Assembly: GCF_016097555.1 (NCBI RefSeq)
Contig: NC_054704.1
Coordinates: 72,399,327 to 72,463,326, forward strand
Length of the DNA stretch: 64,000 nucleotides
Source of the DNA: Gigantopelta aegis
Taxonomy: Eukaryota; Mollusca; Gastropoda; Neomphalida; Peltospiridae
Reading direction: 5' to 3'
The translations under genes and the position numbers were made by a program. Below are positions 1 through 11,614 of the stretch, piece by piece; within the stretch, counting starts at the first letter, position 1, and the number at the start of each line of letters is the position of its first letter. The notes beneath the pieces are model-generated. The model searched no databases. It worked only from the letters and a program-made list of their open reading frames with translations, and was not told where the DNA came from.

Positions 1-2
1 AT

Positions 3-116
3 AAGCGTACGAAACATGGGATCAGAGGCGGTAACTACCCCTTCATCACTGATGGAGCAAACCTTCGAATTTTGGCAAACATGATGGAGACATTTGGGCA
101 AAATGAGCTGGCCTGA
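3..116 (+). CDS. C-terminal exon of an alpha/beta-hydrolase-like protein (maspardin-like?)
   Basis: The frame starting at base 3 is open from the window edge to a TGA at 114-116 and encodes 37 residues containing GGNYPF and ending in NELA. The Gly-Gly-Asn-aromatic-Pro-aromatic motif followed by a long amphipathic helix resembles the end of the alpha/beta-hydrolase fold. It is closest, from memory, to maspardin (SPG21), which has GGNFPY at the equivalent place where active hydrolases carry the catalytic His. The composition looks coding, whereas the following bases are AT-rich with stops in all frames. The upstream exons lie outside the window, so neither family nor exon start can be confirmed. 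This is an inference from a short match. Confidence 0.42.
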   Translation, partial: KRTKHGIRGGNYPFITDGANLRILANMMETFGQNELA

Positions 117-186
117 AGTCTTTTCACTATGTATTTTCATCTATCTACTCATAATACTAGTTGGTTTAAACAATATTTATTTGCAG

Positions 187-210
187 ATCAAATTTGGGAT
201 TGGCCAACAG
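187..210 (+). other. possible 24-nt microexon
   Basis: A good acceptor (TTTATTTGCAG) ends at 186 and a consensus donor (GTAAGTGC) begins at 211, enclosing 24 bases, a multiple of three, with no stop in any frame. It lies 70 bases after the stop of the first exon, so it could be an alternative 3' exon or a chance pair of sites. No protein identity is assigned. Confidence 0.2.
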
Positions 211-227
211 GTAAGTGCGTATATTAA

Positions 228-854
228 GGCCTCTCCCTACAATATTATATTAGTTGTAATTCATGTTTAAAATGCATAGTGAATCATATGCAAACTTGCA
301 TAGCGTTTTTGGTAACAATGCTAATATGAATAACCACTGTTATCCAGAATCCAGCGTTTTCTTTTAATTCCCTTCAAGAATGGGAGCCCGGACGGCTAAG
401 GTAATTTTCACTGCTGCGCTAACGCGTAACAAAATAATGTCCTATGTTTTCAAAAGAAAAAGAAATAATACGCCAACGAACAAAAAGAAAAGGTACGTCA
501 GTTTACTGGTGACCCTTGGGATGAAAATAAATCTGAGGTCACGGAATAGTACAATAATCTCGACGGGCAAAGATGCTGAGAGTAAATACTGTAATCTCAA
601 GCTGCACTCCATGGCTAACAAAGAACCCTTAACCGATTTCTTATACAACCAACTGCCATATTAAGTGCAAGGTGCTGTTTATTTGCTCAGCGGTGGAGTC
701 TTCAGTAAAAGGTCATTCATATGGACGAAAGTTGTGGAGGAAACGCGAACGAATACAGTGTCTGCTTTACGTGATCCTTCGAAGTTCAGAAAGTGTGGTA
801 TTATATCAAAACGAAAACAGAACACTAACGTATCACAGATCGTATTTGAAATAA
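228..854. other. no recognisable gene or repeat
   Basis: A 94-codon plus-strand ORF occupies 380-664. It is Lys/Asn/Thr-rich with no motif, signal peptide or splice context that I recognise, and it is most likely chance. Nothing else stands out. Confidence 0.5.
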
Positions 855-1098
855 TGAATGACTGACTGACTGACAGAATGACTGACAGAATGAATGAATG
901 AATGAATGAATGAATGAATGAATGAATGAACGAACGAACAAACGAAAGAACGAACGAACAAACGAACAAACGAAAGAACGAACGAACAAACGAAAGAACG
1001 AACGAATGAATGAACGAAAAAACAATAAACTAAACAGCCAGCCAACGAACGAATGGGTGAATGAATGAACGAACGAACGAACGAATGAAAGAAAGAAA
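855..1098. repeat. degenerate tetranucleotide microsatellite (GAAT/GAAC)n
   Basis: About 245 bases of GACT, GAAT, GAAC and GAAA four-base units in successive blocks. Long ORFs on the minus strand here (Ser-Phe-Val-Arg repeats) are products of the repeat and not genes. A short fragment resembling the TTTAACGACACCCCAGCAC dispersed family follows at about 1103. Confidence 0.9.
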
Positions 1099-1140
1099 AA
1101 ACGAATATTTAACAACACCCCCAGCATAATGGGAAATCGG

Positions 1141-1607
1141 TCATTTTGTGTCCTGTAGACAAAGGTATATGAACGAACGTTTGAGACGATATATAATAAT
1201 TATATAATAAACTATATAAAATATACTGAACAGAAGAGAATTTTCACTATTGTGCCTAATAATCAGATGCAGAAAACAATCCCATATGTCTATATCTGCG
1301 TCGCATAATGAAAATAAAACCCCACTTTGTATGGAATACACGTAGCAATATTCTTTGTGTAGATGGTTAATTTTGATGAAGATGAAATGCATGTGCAGTT
1401 GTTGCTGCATGTGCGTAATTGTCACTCAACATACGGTTAATTGTAATATGTCAGCATGGTACTATTTTCAAATTCGTGCAAGTGCCTTGTGGAAACATGA
1501 CACTAGAAGATAGGGGTTGGGCTTTTGTTTGGCACTAAGATGGAAATTAACAAAGAAATGTTGCACCTTGGCCAACATTAAGCCTTTGTCCAACATTTCT
1601 TTGTGAA

Positions 1608-1608
<1 letters not shown>
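1141..1608. other. unannotated AT-rich stretch
   Basis: I see no splice-bounded ORF, known repeat or RNA signature here. Confidence 0.5.

Positions 1609-1609
<1 letters not shown>

Positions 1610-1674
<65 letters not shown>
1610..1674. repeat. (TC)n microsatellite
   Basis: About 32 pure CT dinucleotides with imperfect CT-rich DNA to about 1725. The Arg-Glu ORF on the opposite strand is a repeat artefact. Confidence 0.95.
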
Positions 1675-1676
<2 letters not shown>

Positions 1677-2431
1677 ATCCCTCTCTTTCTGTCTCTCTCT
1701 TGATCTCCATTTCTCCCTCCCTACTTCTCATAAAACATCTATAAAATTCAGTTCTCAATTTGTCAGTAAATGCTGAACAAACTGATTATATTCCTAGTTT
1801 ACTAGTTCTCGTGATTTTAATCTTCCCCGTCAAACGTTGAACAAATGGAACCAAACTCAGTTGGATTTAAAACTCTTTACATTTCAGCTAGCAAATATGT
1901 TGTGAAAATATATCAACCGGTGTACGTTACACGAGGTATAGATGGGTAGGTGTTGAATAAGAGACGTACAAACAGCGACACTTCAGGTACAAGCTACGTG
2001 GGGTGTTCAGTCGTACAGAAAGGGGATGGTTTCCAAATGAAAAGATCGCTGAAAGAAAGAGTTAAGTTACCGCGAACCAAAGGAAACCACATTAGAGAGT
2101 ATTTTGTTACACAAGGAATTCTAGTGTGTACAAAGCAGTAGGTAAATCGTTCTGTACGTGTGCTTATCATGTCATATAGAAAATATTTTATCTTGCGTTT
2201 AATAGATTTGTATAGTACTAATGTTCTTCCATTCCTTTTTATTCAAACTGGCATCTCCGTCTGGATGTGTTGCATTGATTATGGGTCTGGATACAATTCT
2301 CCTTTTTTCGAAAAATGTTTTCAGTAAAATAAAAACTTGATTATTTTATTTTGGGACTTTAAAATACTGTGAAAGATAGTTCGCATACTTCCTTGCTTGC
2401 TTGCCTATTTGTTTGAAGAGTTTCATGTTGC

Positions 2432-2433
<2 letters not shown>
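1677..2433. other. no supported gene
   Basis: A 63-codon plus-strand ORF at 1950-2141 is unsupported by any motif. The rest is AT-rich with frequent stops. Confidence 0.45.

Positions 2434-2461
<28 letters not shown>
2434..2461. repeat. (TTG)n trinucleotide microsatellite
   Basis: About nine TTG/GTT units. Confidence 0.9.
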
Positions 2462-2463
<2 letters not shown>

Positions 2464-2520
2464 GAGGTGGGGTGGAGGTGTTACCTTTTTCGAGGCTGAG
2501 AATTTTATTATTTAAATAGA

Positions 2521-2585
2521 ATAAACGTTTAACGACACTCCAGCACGAAAAATACATCGCCTATTGGGTGTCAGACTATGGTAAA
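2521..2585 (+). repeat. fragment of dispersed repeat 'TTTAACGACACCCCAGCAC'
   Basis: The motif GTTTAACGACACTCCAGCAC followed by an ATACATCG-CTATTGGGTGTCA stretch recurs at 51.38, 59.65 and 61.02 kb, so this is a copy of an interspersed family whose full length I cannot define. It is interrupted at 2586 by a small inverted-repeat element. Confidence 0.7.
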
Positions 2586-2766
2586 CAGGGGCATAGCGTG
2601 ATCTGGACCGGGGGGGGGGGGGGGGGGGGGGGGTCGAATATGAACCAAGTGGACCTTTTTCTATTTTGTTTTTGCACCACCCGAAACTCCATATTTATAA
2701 ACCTGTATGTTTTAGTACTGAAAGCGGACCATTTGCTACCCCCCCCCCCCCCAGCTTACGCCCCTG
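2586..2766. mobile_element. small non-autonomous DNA transposon with CAGGGGC termini
   Basis: The left end CAGGGGCATAGCGTG and the right end (reverse complement CAGGGGCGTAAGCTG) form imperfect terminal inverted repeats around 181 bp. GTAAA lies immediately outside both ends. A run of about 23 G (2610-2632) sits near the left end and a C run (2740-2752) near the right, so the element folds back through its homopolymers. The termini resemble hAT-type ends (CAGGG). The 5-bp flank repeat is shorter than the 8 bp expected of hAT, so superfamily is uncertain. Confidence 0.55.
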
Positions 2767-3643
2767 GTAAATATACTTAAATAGAACATTGGAGTGCTTT
2801 TGCAAATTGTATTTATAAACCAGTGAGCGAGTTAAAAGTCATATAAAGGTGGAGGAATTTAAATAAAAATTGGGTTGCTTTTTAAAGTTACATATTTAAA
2901 ACACAGTGCGCGAGTTTGTAAGTCGCATAAACATCGGGATGCTTTTTAAATTTAAATAAAGACTGAGATGGGTTTTTTTAAAATACTTAAAAACCAGGAA
3001 TATAACGGCATTACTCTGTCGTTCGTTTTATTGCCACATAAAAGCTGAAGCATAAATTGGAAATATTTCTTTGATGCATACTCTTTATACTTATCACACA
3101 AAAACTCCTTTGAATCTGTTAAGTATTCCAATCTGACCTTGAACTTCTCTTACATGTGCAGACCATCGTGGGAGAAACTTTTACGATAGAAATCTTAGCA
3201 CCGATTGTGTAAGCGGCATGATGTTATGAAAGGTGCAGTCAGACAAATTTTAAGGTTTGAAATTCCATCCTTTTACCGTTTATTTTTGCACCTACTCTCC
3301 ACTATTAACGGGGTCGTAAAAATGCCCCCTGTAAAACGGCGGAACAATGGGCGTGAGCGCGTGCGGTGACCAACAAGTAGAGGGTGGACAATTGGTTGCG
3401 TGCTCATGTGCTGGTAACTGGCAGCGGTACTCTCTTCGCTGGCTGAATTTTCATTGACAACTTTGCATTCGCTTTATGAAACTGAAAAGGGTTGGTAGAT
3501 GGGTCTTGTTTACAAACGACGAAATACGATTATTATGTATTACTTACTCGGGGCCCGGAATGGGTATATGTAGCCATTAACTTATTTACACGGTTAAATC
3601 ATAGAAATGTTGTCAATATTTCAAGAGTAATGATGAAAAACAA
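2767..3643. other. no recognisable feature
   Basis: AT-rich with a slightly GC-richer patch at 3300-3440. No splice-bounded ORF or repeat is recognised. Confidence 0.45.
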
Positions 3644-3870
3644 ATAAAGTTTGTTTTGTTTTAACGACACCACTAGAGCACATTGACTTTATTAATCATC
3701 GGTTATTGAATGTCAAACATTTGGTAATTCTGACATATAGTCTTAGAGAGGAAACCCGCTACATTTTACCATTATCAGCAACAGATCTTTTATATGCACC
3801 ATCTCAAAGACAGGATAGCACATACCACGGCTTTTGTTGTACCAGTTGTGGTGCACTGGCTGGAGCGAAC
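3644..3870 (-). mobile_element. SINE-A copy, head truncated
   Basis: Reading the minus strand, this holds the body and tail of the commonest SINE of the window. The tail reads AGTGGTGTCGTTAAAACAAAAC and ends in an AT-rich stretch, and the body includes the TGCATATAAAAGATC motif. The tRNA-like head is absent. Confidence 0.85.
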
Positions 3871-3974
3871 ATTTGAGGAAATGCAGACAAAACGTATATT
3901 TTTGTTTCAGTCTATTCAGTTCCTTGATGCGAACAATTTATAAGTTCGGTTGCACCAGCAAACGTTTGTTTTTA

Positions 3975-4277
3975 AAGTTTGTTTGTTTAACGACACCACT
4001 AGAGCACATTGATTTATTAATCATCGACTATTGGATGTCAAACATGGCCATTATGACACCGTCATAGAGAGGAAACCCGCTACAATAATTCCATTAGTAG
4101 CAAGGGATCTTTAATATGCACTATCCCACAGACAGGATAGTACATACCACGGCCTTTGATATACCAGCCGTGGTGTACCGCCTGGAACGAGAAATAGACC
4201 AATGGACCCACCGACGGGGATCGATCCCACACCGACCGCGCGCTGTACTCGCCCCCCCCCCCCCCCCCCCCCCCCCC
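3975..4277 (-). mobile_element. SINE-A copy with poly-C in the head
   Basis: Tail, body and part of the tRNA-derived head are present on the minus strand. The box-B-like GGGATCGATCCC lies near 4220. The head runs into a C tract of about 27 bases at 4251-4277. ORFs on both strands here are shadows of the SINE. Confidence 0.88.
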
Positions 4278-4795
4278 AATCAGCAAACGATGCATGTGAA
4301 GAAAATGTTTGCTTTATATTACAAGGAAGTGAAAGGTTGGTTGTACTCTTCACTTTAGCGGAAATGAGTTGTTCACAGACAGGATAGCACATTATCACAT
4401 AACATTCCATTGTATCAGTCGTGGAAAACTGACTGAATCTGGGGAAAAGCCCAGTGGGTCTGGTCTATAGAGCCGTTTAATTCGGCGAAATTGTTCCTGT
4501 AGAACTATGGCAAAAGTTGAGATTTATTAATATTTTTGAGTGAGGGAGAAATCATAGAAAACAAAAAGAGAAAAGTTAAGGGTGTTTTTGTTTTGTTTTG
4601 TTTTTGGGTTTTTTGCTTTAAAATATGTTTTAGCAAGTAAATTGTATTCGTAAATTATTCGTTAATGACTTTCTGGGCATTTGTAATTTCTCACCACCAA
4701 ATTCACATACGTTGTGGTGTCGAGGTAGCAATTTATGAACAAAAGTTGGCCGAACGAATTCTATCTTGGATGACACTGCGTAGTCTATAATATTG
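4278..4795. other. no recognisable gene
   Basis: A short GGATAGCACATTATCACA stretch at 4381 resembles SINE body. The rest is unremarkable AT-rich DNA. Confidence 0.45.
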
Positions 4796-5090
4796 GGGCA
4801 GGACCTAGCCCAGTAGTAAACTGTCGGTTTAGGATCAATCCCCGTCAGTGGGCCCATTGGTCTTTTTCTCGTTCCAGGCAGTACACCACGACTGGTGTAT
4901 AAAAGGCTGTGGTATATGCTATCCTGTCTGTGGAATGGTGATTATAAAATATCACTTGCTACTAATGGAAACATGTAGCGGGTTTCCTCTCTAAGATTGT
5001 ATGTCAAAATTACTAAATGTTTGACATCCAATAGCCGATGATTAATATAGCAATGTGCTCTAGTGGTGTCGTTAAACAAAACAAACTTTA
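4796..5090 (+). mobile_element. SINE-A copy, near full length
   Basis: Head CCTAGCCCAGTAGTAAA (box A-like) and GGATCAATCCCC (box B-like), then the shared body, then the tail GTGGTGTCGTTAAACAAAAC. It is in inverted orientation to the copies at 3.6 and 4.0 kb. Confidence 0.9.
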
Positions 5091-5093
5091 ACT

Positions 5094-5311
5094 TTTATAA
5101 TTGTTATTGTTTTGATATATGCTTACAAAATGTTTCTTAAATTATGTTTTATAATTGTTATTGTTTTGATATATGCTTACAAAATGTTTCTTAAATTATG
5201 TTTTATAATTGTTATTGTTTTGATATATGCTTACAAAATGTTTCTTAAATTATGTTTTATAATTGTTATTGTTTTGATATATGCTTACAAAATGTTTCTT
5301 AAATTATGTTG
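5094..5311 (+). repeat. 54-bp minisatellite, 4 copies
   Basis: The unit contains TTGATATATGCTTACAAAATG and TATAATTGTTATTG and repeats almost without change four times. Because 54 is divisible by three, an ORF with an 18-residue hydrophobic repeat spans it; I treat that as an artefact. It starts at the 3' end of the adjacent SINE, so it may have grown from the SINE tail. Confidence 0.95.
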
Positions 5312-5589
5312 AATAAAGTTCTCATAAGACTGTTAAACTATGTTGTATCTGACCATTTGTGGACATTAATGCTGGTTTCATGGACACAAATTGAGTTTTA
5401 CAGCCGACTGTGTGCTTTTCAATCTAATTAGAATTAGCTCCACTGGTTAATTACTACATGTGTTACTTGTGGATCTAACAGCACCCGATTGGAGCTCATG
5501 TTCAGTTGACCTTTCATTCGACCAGTCAAAAGCTTACTTGCAAAATCATGCCAGTGATTTGAGTGCGAGTGCGAGTGCGAATAATTTTT

Positions 5590-5675
5590 ACATGCTCATA
5601 TACCACTAGAGTTTCGAGCATGTCCGTCCCGGGGCCTGTCTATGGATAGCCAGGGGCTTGTCCCGGGACAAAAAC
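5590..5675 (+). repeat. dispersed GC-rich repeat (TACCACTAGAGTTTCGAGCA family)
   Basis: The order 'TACCACTAG..TTTCG', 'GTCCGTCCCGGGGCCTGTC', 'GGGACA' recurs at 28.15 kb and 47.87 kb. Family unknown. Confidence 0.6.
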
Positions 5676-6340
5676 AAAATTAAGCGGTCAATTTTGAAAT
5701 TTGAAAAGTGATTTAAAAAGAATGTGAAAACATTCAGGATTATGCCGAGGGTATACGAAATGATTCGGGTGAATTACGAAGTATGCTGGAAAATAATTTC
5801 AATATCAAATTTTATATAAAATTCGTTTCAAAACGAAAAAAAAAAACCGTGATGGTATTGCCATAAAATCTGTTTTCCCCCTGTTTTTTTAATGTTGAAA
5901 CAGACCAACAAATTCGCCTATTGCATAAATAGTCTCACCCAATATTTTTAGAATTTGTATGTTCCCAAATAACGCTATAAAAGTCGAAGTATAATTGGTC
6001 GATATTTAAATTGTTATTTATAGATGAAATGTCACCTGGACATGGGAGTCCACGCAATGCTGTTAGATCTACTGATAGACCAGTAGAGCTAATTTTAATC
6101 AGATTGTGTTCATTTAATGCCGTTTTATTGTATTATTATTGTTGAATTTGGGGTTTTTTTTTTTAAATCTGTACACAAGGTGAGACGTAAATAAAGAATC
6201 TGTCTGTCTGTCTCCTTAGACTACTGTAACTATACACCGAAAGATGGTTCATTTACTGAAAATATCCTACTAAACTACATCCCATCGCAGACCCCGCTGC
6301 AACTCACGAACTCTTTAATTAAATCTTTATGAATCACACA
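5676..6340. other. no recognisable gene; short CA tract at the end
   Basis: AT-rich. A short TCTG run sits at 6200-6212 and a (CA)n tract at 6338-6357. Confidence 0.5.
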
Positions 6341-6378
6341 CACATACACACACACATTCATAAAGTATACATATGAGT

Positions 6379-6643
6379 TCATTCAAACGCAATATCTGCG
6401 GGTAAACACCGCCGCAGCCAGCTGAGAAAAGCCGGCGAAGAAAGTGCGTTTTCTGTTCCCGCGCTGTGACCGACTGCGGACAGTCGTTTGGAAAGCCGTA
6501 TCTGCCTCCAGTCGACACGACCAACACCGTGTCGCGGTACCTCCGTATCCAATAAACACGACAATCTGCCGCTAAATTGTTCCATCTGGCCCAACCACCC
6601 GGAGAGAGCGCGGAAGGGTGGACAGTCATGGGTGCGGAACTGA
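6379..6643 (-). CDS. possible exon in a GC-rich island (uncertain)
   Basis: This stretch is markedly GC-richer than its surroundings. On the minus strand an acceptor-like TTATTTCAG ends at about 6644 and is followed by an open frame of about 87 codons (begins FRTHDCPPFR, contains LDTEVPRHGVGRVDW) to a TGA near 6379. A second minus frame is also open for 131 codons, so ORF length alone is not decisive. Composition is Arg/Ser/Leu-rich with no domain I recognise. It could be a 3' exon of the minus-strand gene whose candidate first exon is at 11.6-11.8 kb, but the phases do not join directly. It could also be a transposon relic. Confidence 0.22.
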
Positions 6644-6841
6644 AATAACACGGAGAGTATTCCGAATGTTCACGTGTCGACGAGATCAAACAGATTTGCT
6701 GGAAGGTGATACTGCCTCCCAAAACTGGTTGATACAGGCAAATACAGAAAAAGAAGAAGAAAAACGATTTGAAAGAAAAACATTTACGTTTTGTTAATCC
6801 GATTCAGTAACATGGCAGTATATGTTGTTTTCTCTTGAATA

Positions 6842-6864
6842 AATATATATATATATATATATAT
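6842..6864. repeat. (AT)n microsatellite
   Basis: About 11 AT units. Confidence 0.9.
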
Positions 6865-6889
6865 TAATTATATTAATTAAAAGGGTTTT

Positions 6890-7178
6890 TTTCTTTAACG
6901 ACACCACTAGAGCACATTGATTAATTAATCATTGGCTATTGTATGTCAAACATTTGGTATTTCTGATTCGTAGTCATCAGAGAAAACCCGCTACATTGTT
7001 CGTATGCAGCAAAGGATCTTTTATATGCATTTTCCCACAGACATGAAAACACATACCACGGCCTTTGACAAGTTGTGGTGCACTGGTTGGAACGAGAAAA
7101 AAAGCAGCTGAATGGATCCACCGAGGTGGTTCGATCCTGCGACGCAAGCACCTCATGCGAGCACTCAACCGACTGAGT
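6890..7178 (-). mobile_element. SINE with SINE-A body and a different tRNA-like head
   Basis: Minus-strand tail GTGGTGTCGTTAAAGAAAA and the usual body. The head, read on the minus strand, is CTCAGTCGGTTGAGTGCTCG followed by GGATCGAACCACC. This box A/box B pair differs from the GTAGCCCAGTGG head of most copies. An (AAAT)n tract abuts it at 7179-7230. Confidence 0.8.
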
Positions 7179-7230
7179 AAATAAATAAATAAATAAATAA
7201 ATAAGTAAGTAAATAAATAAATAAGTAAAT
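7179..7230. repeat. (AAAT)n microsatellite
   Basis: About 12 units of AAAT with AAGT variants. The minus-strand Leu-Phe-Ile-Tyr ORF is a product of the repeat. Confidence 0.9.
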
Positions 7231-9410
7231 ACATGTATGTATTTGAGTTTATTCTTTTAAAATAAAATGTATAAAACTATTTCACAAAATCGATCTGTAA
7301 AAGAACACCTGTCACCTTGTACAACAACCACGTTTTTATTACAAAAGACACTTCGTTCCTGCATGTAACTTAAATATAACGACCACCTGTACATAAAGGC
7401 CAATGGATTTGTTCACTGGGAGATATGATTAGTGAGGGATGGATGTGCGTTTGTCACAATACTACAGACCAAACGATAACTCGTTTCAACAGAGGTAATT
7501 CTTATCTCATTGATTATGATCCATGTTTTAAACAATTTAATTCGCATGTAAATAATAAAAAAGAGCATAATTGTAATTTAATACTTTCGCAGATAACCTT
7601 TTCACTACCACAGACTAAGCATCGCATTGGTGTTATTTTCAACGTGTTGAGATGTATTAAAACATCATAATCGCAGACTTTTGTTTTTGAAATACCCAGG
7701 TATGTCAAAAAAAATGGATTTAAATTAACAATGAATTACCATAAATTCACAAATCATAACGTGTTAATATTAAATACATGACACAAGTCCGTGAACCTAA
7801 ACTGAATAAGTATGTGCACATTATATTACAAATAAACTGCGACTTAAAAACAAATAAATAAATACATAAAATTGGAATGTAAATACTGTTGAATTAGATT
7901 GTCACCAAAATTGGCAATAATTGTAAATCGTTTAAACGTGTTGAGTGTGTCGCTAAATAAAAACATTTGTTCCTTTCGTTTAAAATAAATTCTATAGCAT
8001 TGAAGCAAAGTCATCTGTAATAACCAAATCCATTAAAAGTATTCATAACGCAGGTTTATCATATTTATGAACCTTAATTTTACTTTAAAACTTTACTTTG
8101 AAACTTTATTCGATATCCTCAGGCCATTAGACAACAACATTCCATTTGAGGAATTATTGTACATGAATATTATTTACATTGACAACATGAATTCTTCGTA
8201 AAATATGTATGCATACATGATACAATATAACTGTTATATAGGAGACACGTGGTGGCGAGATTTGACAAAATTTAGTTATAACATTTTTAATAAATTAATA
8301 TACTTCATACAGTGCCTTGGTTATATTGGAGATGTGTATCTACCGTTTGCTGAAGTTGCTTGTAATTTAAGAAATTAATTTAGAATTTTTTCTGAGAGTG
8401 CTTATGTTTTTACAATTAAACGATTCTTTGGGTTGGGTTTTTTGTAGGAGGTGTTTGTTTTTATTCTTTGTTTTCTTTTGTTTTATTTATTTTTATTATT
8501 GTAATATGGCTTTATAGTCATTTTATGTGTATTCTGTATTCATATAATCATATAATAATTACATTAAATATATAGTGATATCGTCTTTAATAATAACATC
8601 ATTTGCATCGCAGTGTACACGAGTGTTTTTGACGCAGGTGCCGGTCCAGTGTTTTATTTCTCTGGGTAAATAACCGTTACGTGTTCTGAATTTTAAAAGG
8701 ATGGTCCACATTTTTCCGGTTAATTTAATAAAGTAATTTTCCAAATATTTGAGGTTCCTTTTTAAAATCTTATATATTTAGCCTTTAGTGGTTGACTCAA
8801 TTTTATTACTTCAAGTTTGTAAGTACTGATCTAGTTGCCTTCGTTTAATGTTCAATTTGCTTTTTTTGCTGTACCTTTGTAGGTCTACTATTAAATTCGA
8901 AGCGCGATTTATTCGAAGTATGGACGCGATATTTTGCACCATTCGGACTAAATTTAGGATGTGCAGAGGTTCCTAAAAAACCGAAAGTAGATGTCCGTTC
9001 TTGTTCAATTTATGGAACTGACATTTTGGAGTGTTTTGGCACAGGCATGTGTGTATGAAATATTATTGATATTGTTAATATACAGTTGGAAAGATAATTT
9101 ATGAAAAATAAAAATTCAGTTGTATATTTGTATTTGATTTTTTCCCTGGTGGTGGTATATAATATTGTATGAGACGTTTACAGTGTTACGATGCAAGTAG
9201 CTAACTATCGATCTACTAAGTGAAATCAACCAATAAGTTCCATTTTCAATTTCGATGAAACGCTACAAATTATGCGTCAAATTTACCTTCACAAAATTAC
9301 GTAAACTTTTCCTTTTTGGACTTAATCCTACGGGGCATTTGCAAAGTTAACAGCACCAAAACAAAACCTTGGCCGCTAGCGACCCTGGTCGGGCTACTTG
9401 TGCTCCCTCG
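7231..9410. other. 2.2 kb without supported features
   Basis: AT-rich. A fragment at 7938-7978 (GTTGAGTGTGTCGCTAAATA) matches the tail of SINE-B in plus orientation. I find no splice-bounded coding frame. Confidence 0.5.
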
Positions 9411-9510
9411 CAGTTTCACTCTACTGTAACTTTATCCAAATATGTTACAGGTTTGTAGATTAACTAAACTTAGTCTCCATTTTGACGAGTTAAAACTAGG
9501 ACCTGCGACT
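9411..9510 (+). mobile_element. right-end fragment of the TTAA-flanked transposon family
   Basis: Shares ACTTTATCCAAATATGTTAC, GTTTGTAGATTAACTAAACT and an ACTAGGACCTGCGACT-TTAA end with the complete copies at 29.2 and 40.0 kb. The left end is not seen. Confidence 0.75.
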
Positions 9511-9514
9511 TTAA

Positions 9515-10510
9515 AGGCTGGGTTTTTTTAAATATATTAAATGGGAAAAGGATGGACGGCAACTACCTTGTTTTTTAATTGTGTAACTGAAATTTATTTT
9601 AATGTAAATGAAATCGCATTACATGTATTTAATCTAGACGGTGGGAACTAAACTGCACCACAACACCTCTCGTGTTATGTTCTCTGGGGCACCCCTAAAC
9701 ACATGAGACGGATAAACAACAGCTGTTTCTGAGAAATCTCTCTTGATAGATAATACCCTGAGAAACGTGACAGGTTTCTAAATACCTTAATACTATGGCC
9801 AATATATTGATTCTCATAGTCAATATTTTGGGACAGTATTATACTGGTGTATGTTCTGCAAACGACTGTTCTGCAGAGTCGTGCCAAGCCTAAATATCTG
9901 TGCGAAACAGTAAAACTAAGAATCAGGGACGGGGCGGTCGCGGGATTTTCCAAGGAAGAGGGTACTACAAAGCGCAAAACCAGGAAGTATGCTAGGGAGA
10001 GAACCAAGGACAAAAGGGCACATTAATGATGGACTAACTCCTGAATAGGGAACTTCATTGAAGTGAAAATTGTAAATAAAACAGTTCCCTCCTTTGATTC
10101 TGCCCTTGGATACGTTTAAAATGGGAACCTGCCGTATTCAAGAAGGTTGCCACGTTTAAAATGGACACCTACCAGTCTGTATTCACATGCAGATACACTA
10201 GTATGTATTGTCATGTATATATGACAATCTATCCCCAAAACACAAAGCTAACTAAAATGGTATATGTCCCCTACTAAAAGCTAGAATAAATTCAGTGTCA
10301 ACTTTTAAACTGCATTTTTTTAGGGGCTATGATTTAACAGTCTACAGAAACATACCAAATGTTCTGATTTTTATGATTTTGTTTTTTTTCTGTTTTTAAA
10401 ATAGCAATGTCGTCCCCTATTGTATTTATAATAAAATATAAACACAACCAAACATTTTTAATCTTCATTCGAGCCTCACCATATCACCATGTACTAACAC
10501 CTCTTGTTGC
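9515..10510. other. no supported gene
   Basis: A 112-codon minus-strand ORF (9675-10013) is the longest outside repeats. It begins MSLVLSLAYFLVLRF, which could be a membrane segment, but there is no recognised domain. A GGGATTTTCC motif (NF-kB-like) lies at 9942-9951 in a short GC-rich patch and is probably chance. Confidence 0.35.
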
Positions 10511-10527
10511 ACATACCCTTAACAACC

Positions 10528-10728
10528 CACACACACACACACAAACACACGCACACAAACACACGCACACATACCTTTCACAATCCACACACACACACAC
10601 ACACACACATATACATACACACACACACACACACGCACACCTTTCACAATCCACACACACACACACACACACACACAGCCAGACACATACACACACGCAC
10701 ACACACAGACACGCACATACACACACTG
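10528..10728. repeat. (CA)n microsatellite with an internal duplication
   Basis: CA repeats contain the interruption CCTTTCACAATCC twice (about 10573 and 10639), showing tandem duplication of a block of about 65 bp. Thr/His and Val/Cys ORFs are artefacts. Confidence 0.93.
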
Positions 10729-10859
10729 AGTCCCCGCTACATACGGTCCTATCGTGTAGTGTTTGACAAATGTTTGAGGAAGTCACTAGCTCTAACAGAA
10801 GCTTTGTGTATTACAGTAATTCGGTTGACAAGTTTTACTAGTCCGGACCAAACATTCAC

Positions 10860-11240
10860 TACAGCCCGGACCGATGGCTAGTGGATTTGTCGAACCCCGT
10901 TTCGTGTGTACGTGTATATACTGTAGAGGCCGTGTGAACGGTACGCTTGATCAAATACTACCGGGCAGAGAGAGGGGTGACAAACAGTGTCGATTCGAAC
11001 CATGCCGAATGTCGCCGCCGACACCCTGTAACCGCCGGGCGAGCTGTACTAGTACGGATACCCGCCCCATTATCGCCAATCAGAGATAGTACCTTGTGGT
11101 GTCATGCGCCTCGCAGTCCAATTTGATAACAATCAAAGGAATCTGGTCCGGGTTTGATAGCAGACGACAGCGGCGTACCGTTAACAAACAAAAACTTTCT
11201 AAAGTGACACACTTAAAGATAGCGCCGCCATCTCCGAGAT
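10860..11240. other. GC-richer unassigned segment
   Basis: A plus-strand 71-codon ORF (10874-11089, Cys/Arg-rich, contains CTCIYCRGRVNG) lies in a patch of higher GC. No domain, splice signal or repeat match is recognised. It may be a decayed repeat or an unsupported exon. Confidence 0.25.
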
Positions 11241-11600
11241 GCACTATTTATTCCCCTCCTCTTGTTCATTTATTTATTTTTTATTTTTTAAATTCATTCA
11301 TGGATTTAAAGTGGATCATGCTCTGAATATTGAATGGCAGCATTAAACGAATACTGTTCTGGTTCAGTACGGAAAGTTGTGTTCCCTATGTCGCATACAT
11401 ACATGTGCATCTAACATGACAACTTGCCAGTTGAGAAAACTGTATCATACATATATTCACACACATACAATATAAATAAAACAATAACAATAAAAGAAAG
11501 TTTATGAACTTACAATAACAGATAGTTCTTATTAAAATGGTTATTTAAAAATTAAATACTGAACTTAAAATTAGTTTTTTTAATCGATATATCTTTAATT
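11241..11600. other. no recognisable feature
   Basis: AT-rich, low-complexity flank downstream (in transcript sense) of the candidate exon at 11615-11792. Confidence 0.5.
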
Positions 11601-11614
11601 AAAAATAAACTTAC

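Noticed and set aside
9942-9951. NF-kB-like site GGGATTTTCC
   Set aside because: A single short match with no gene nearby; expected by chance in 64 kb.
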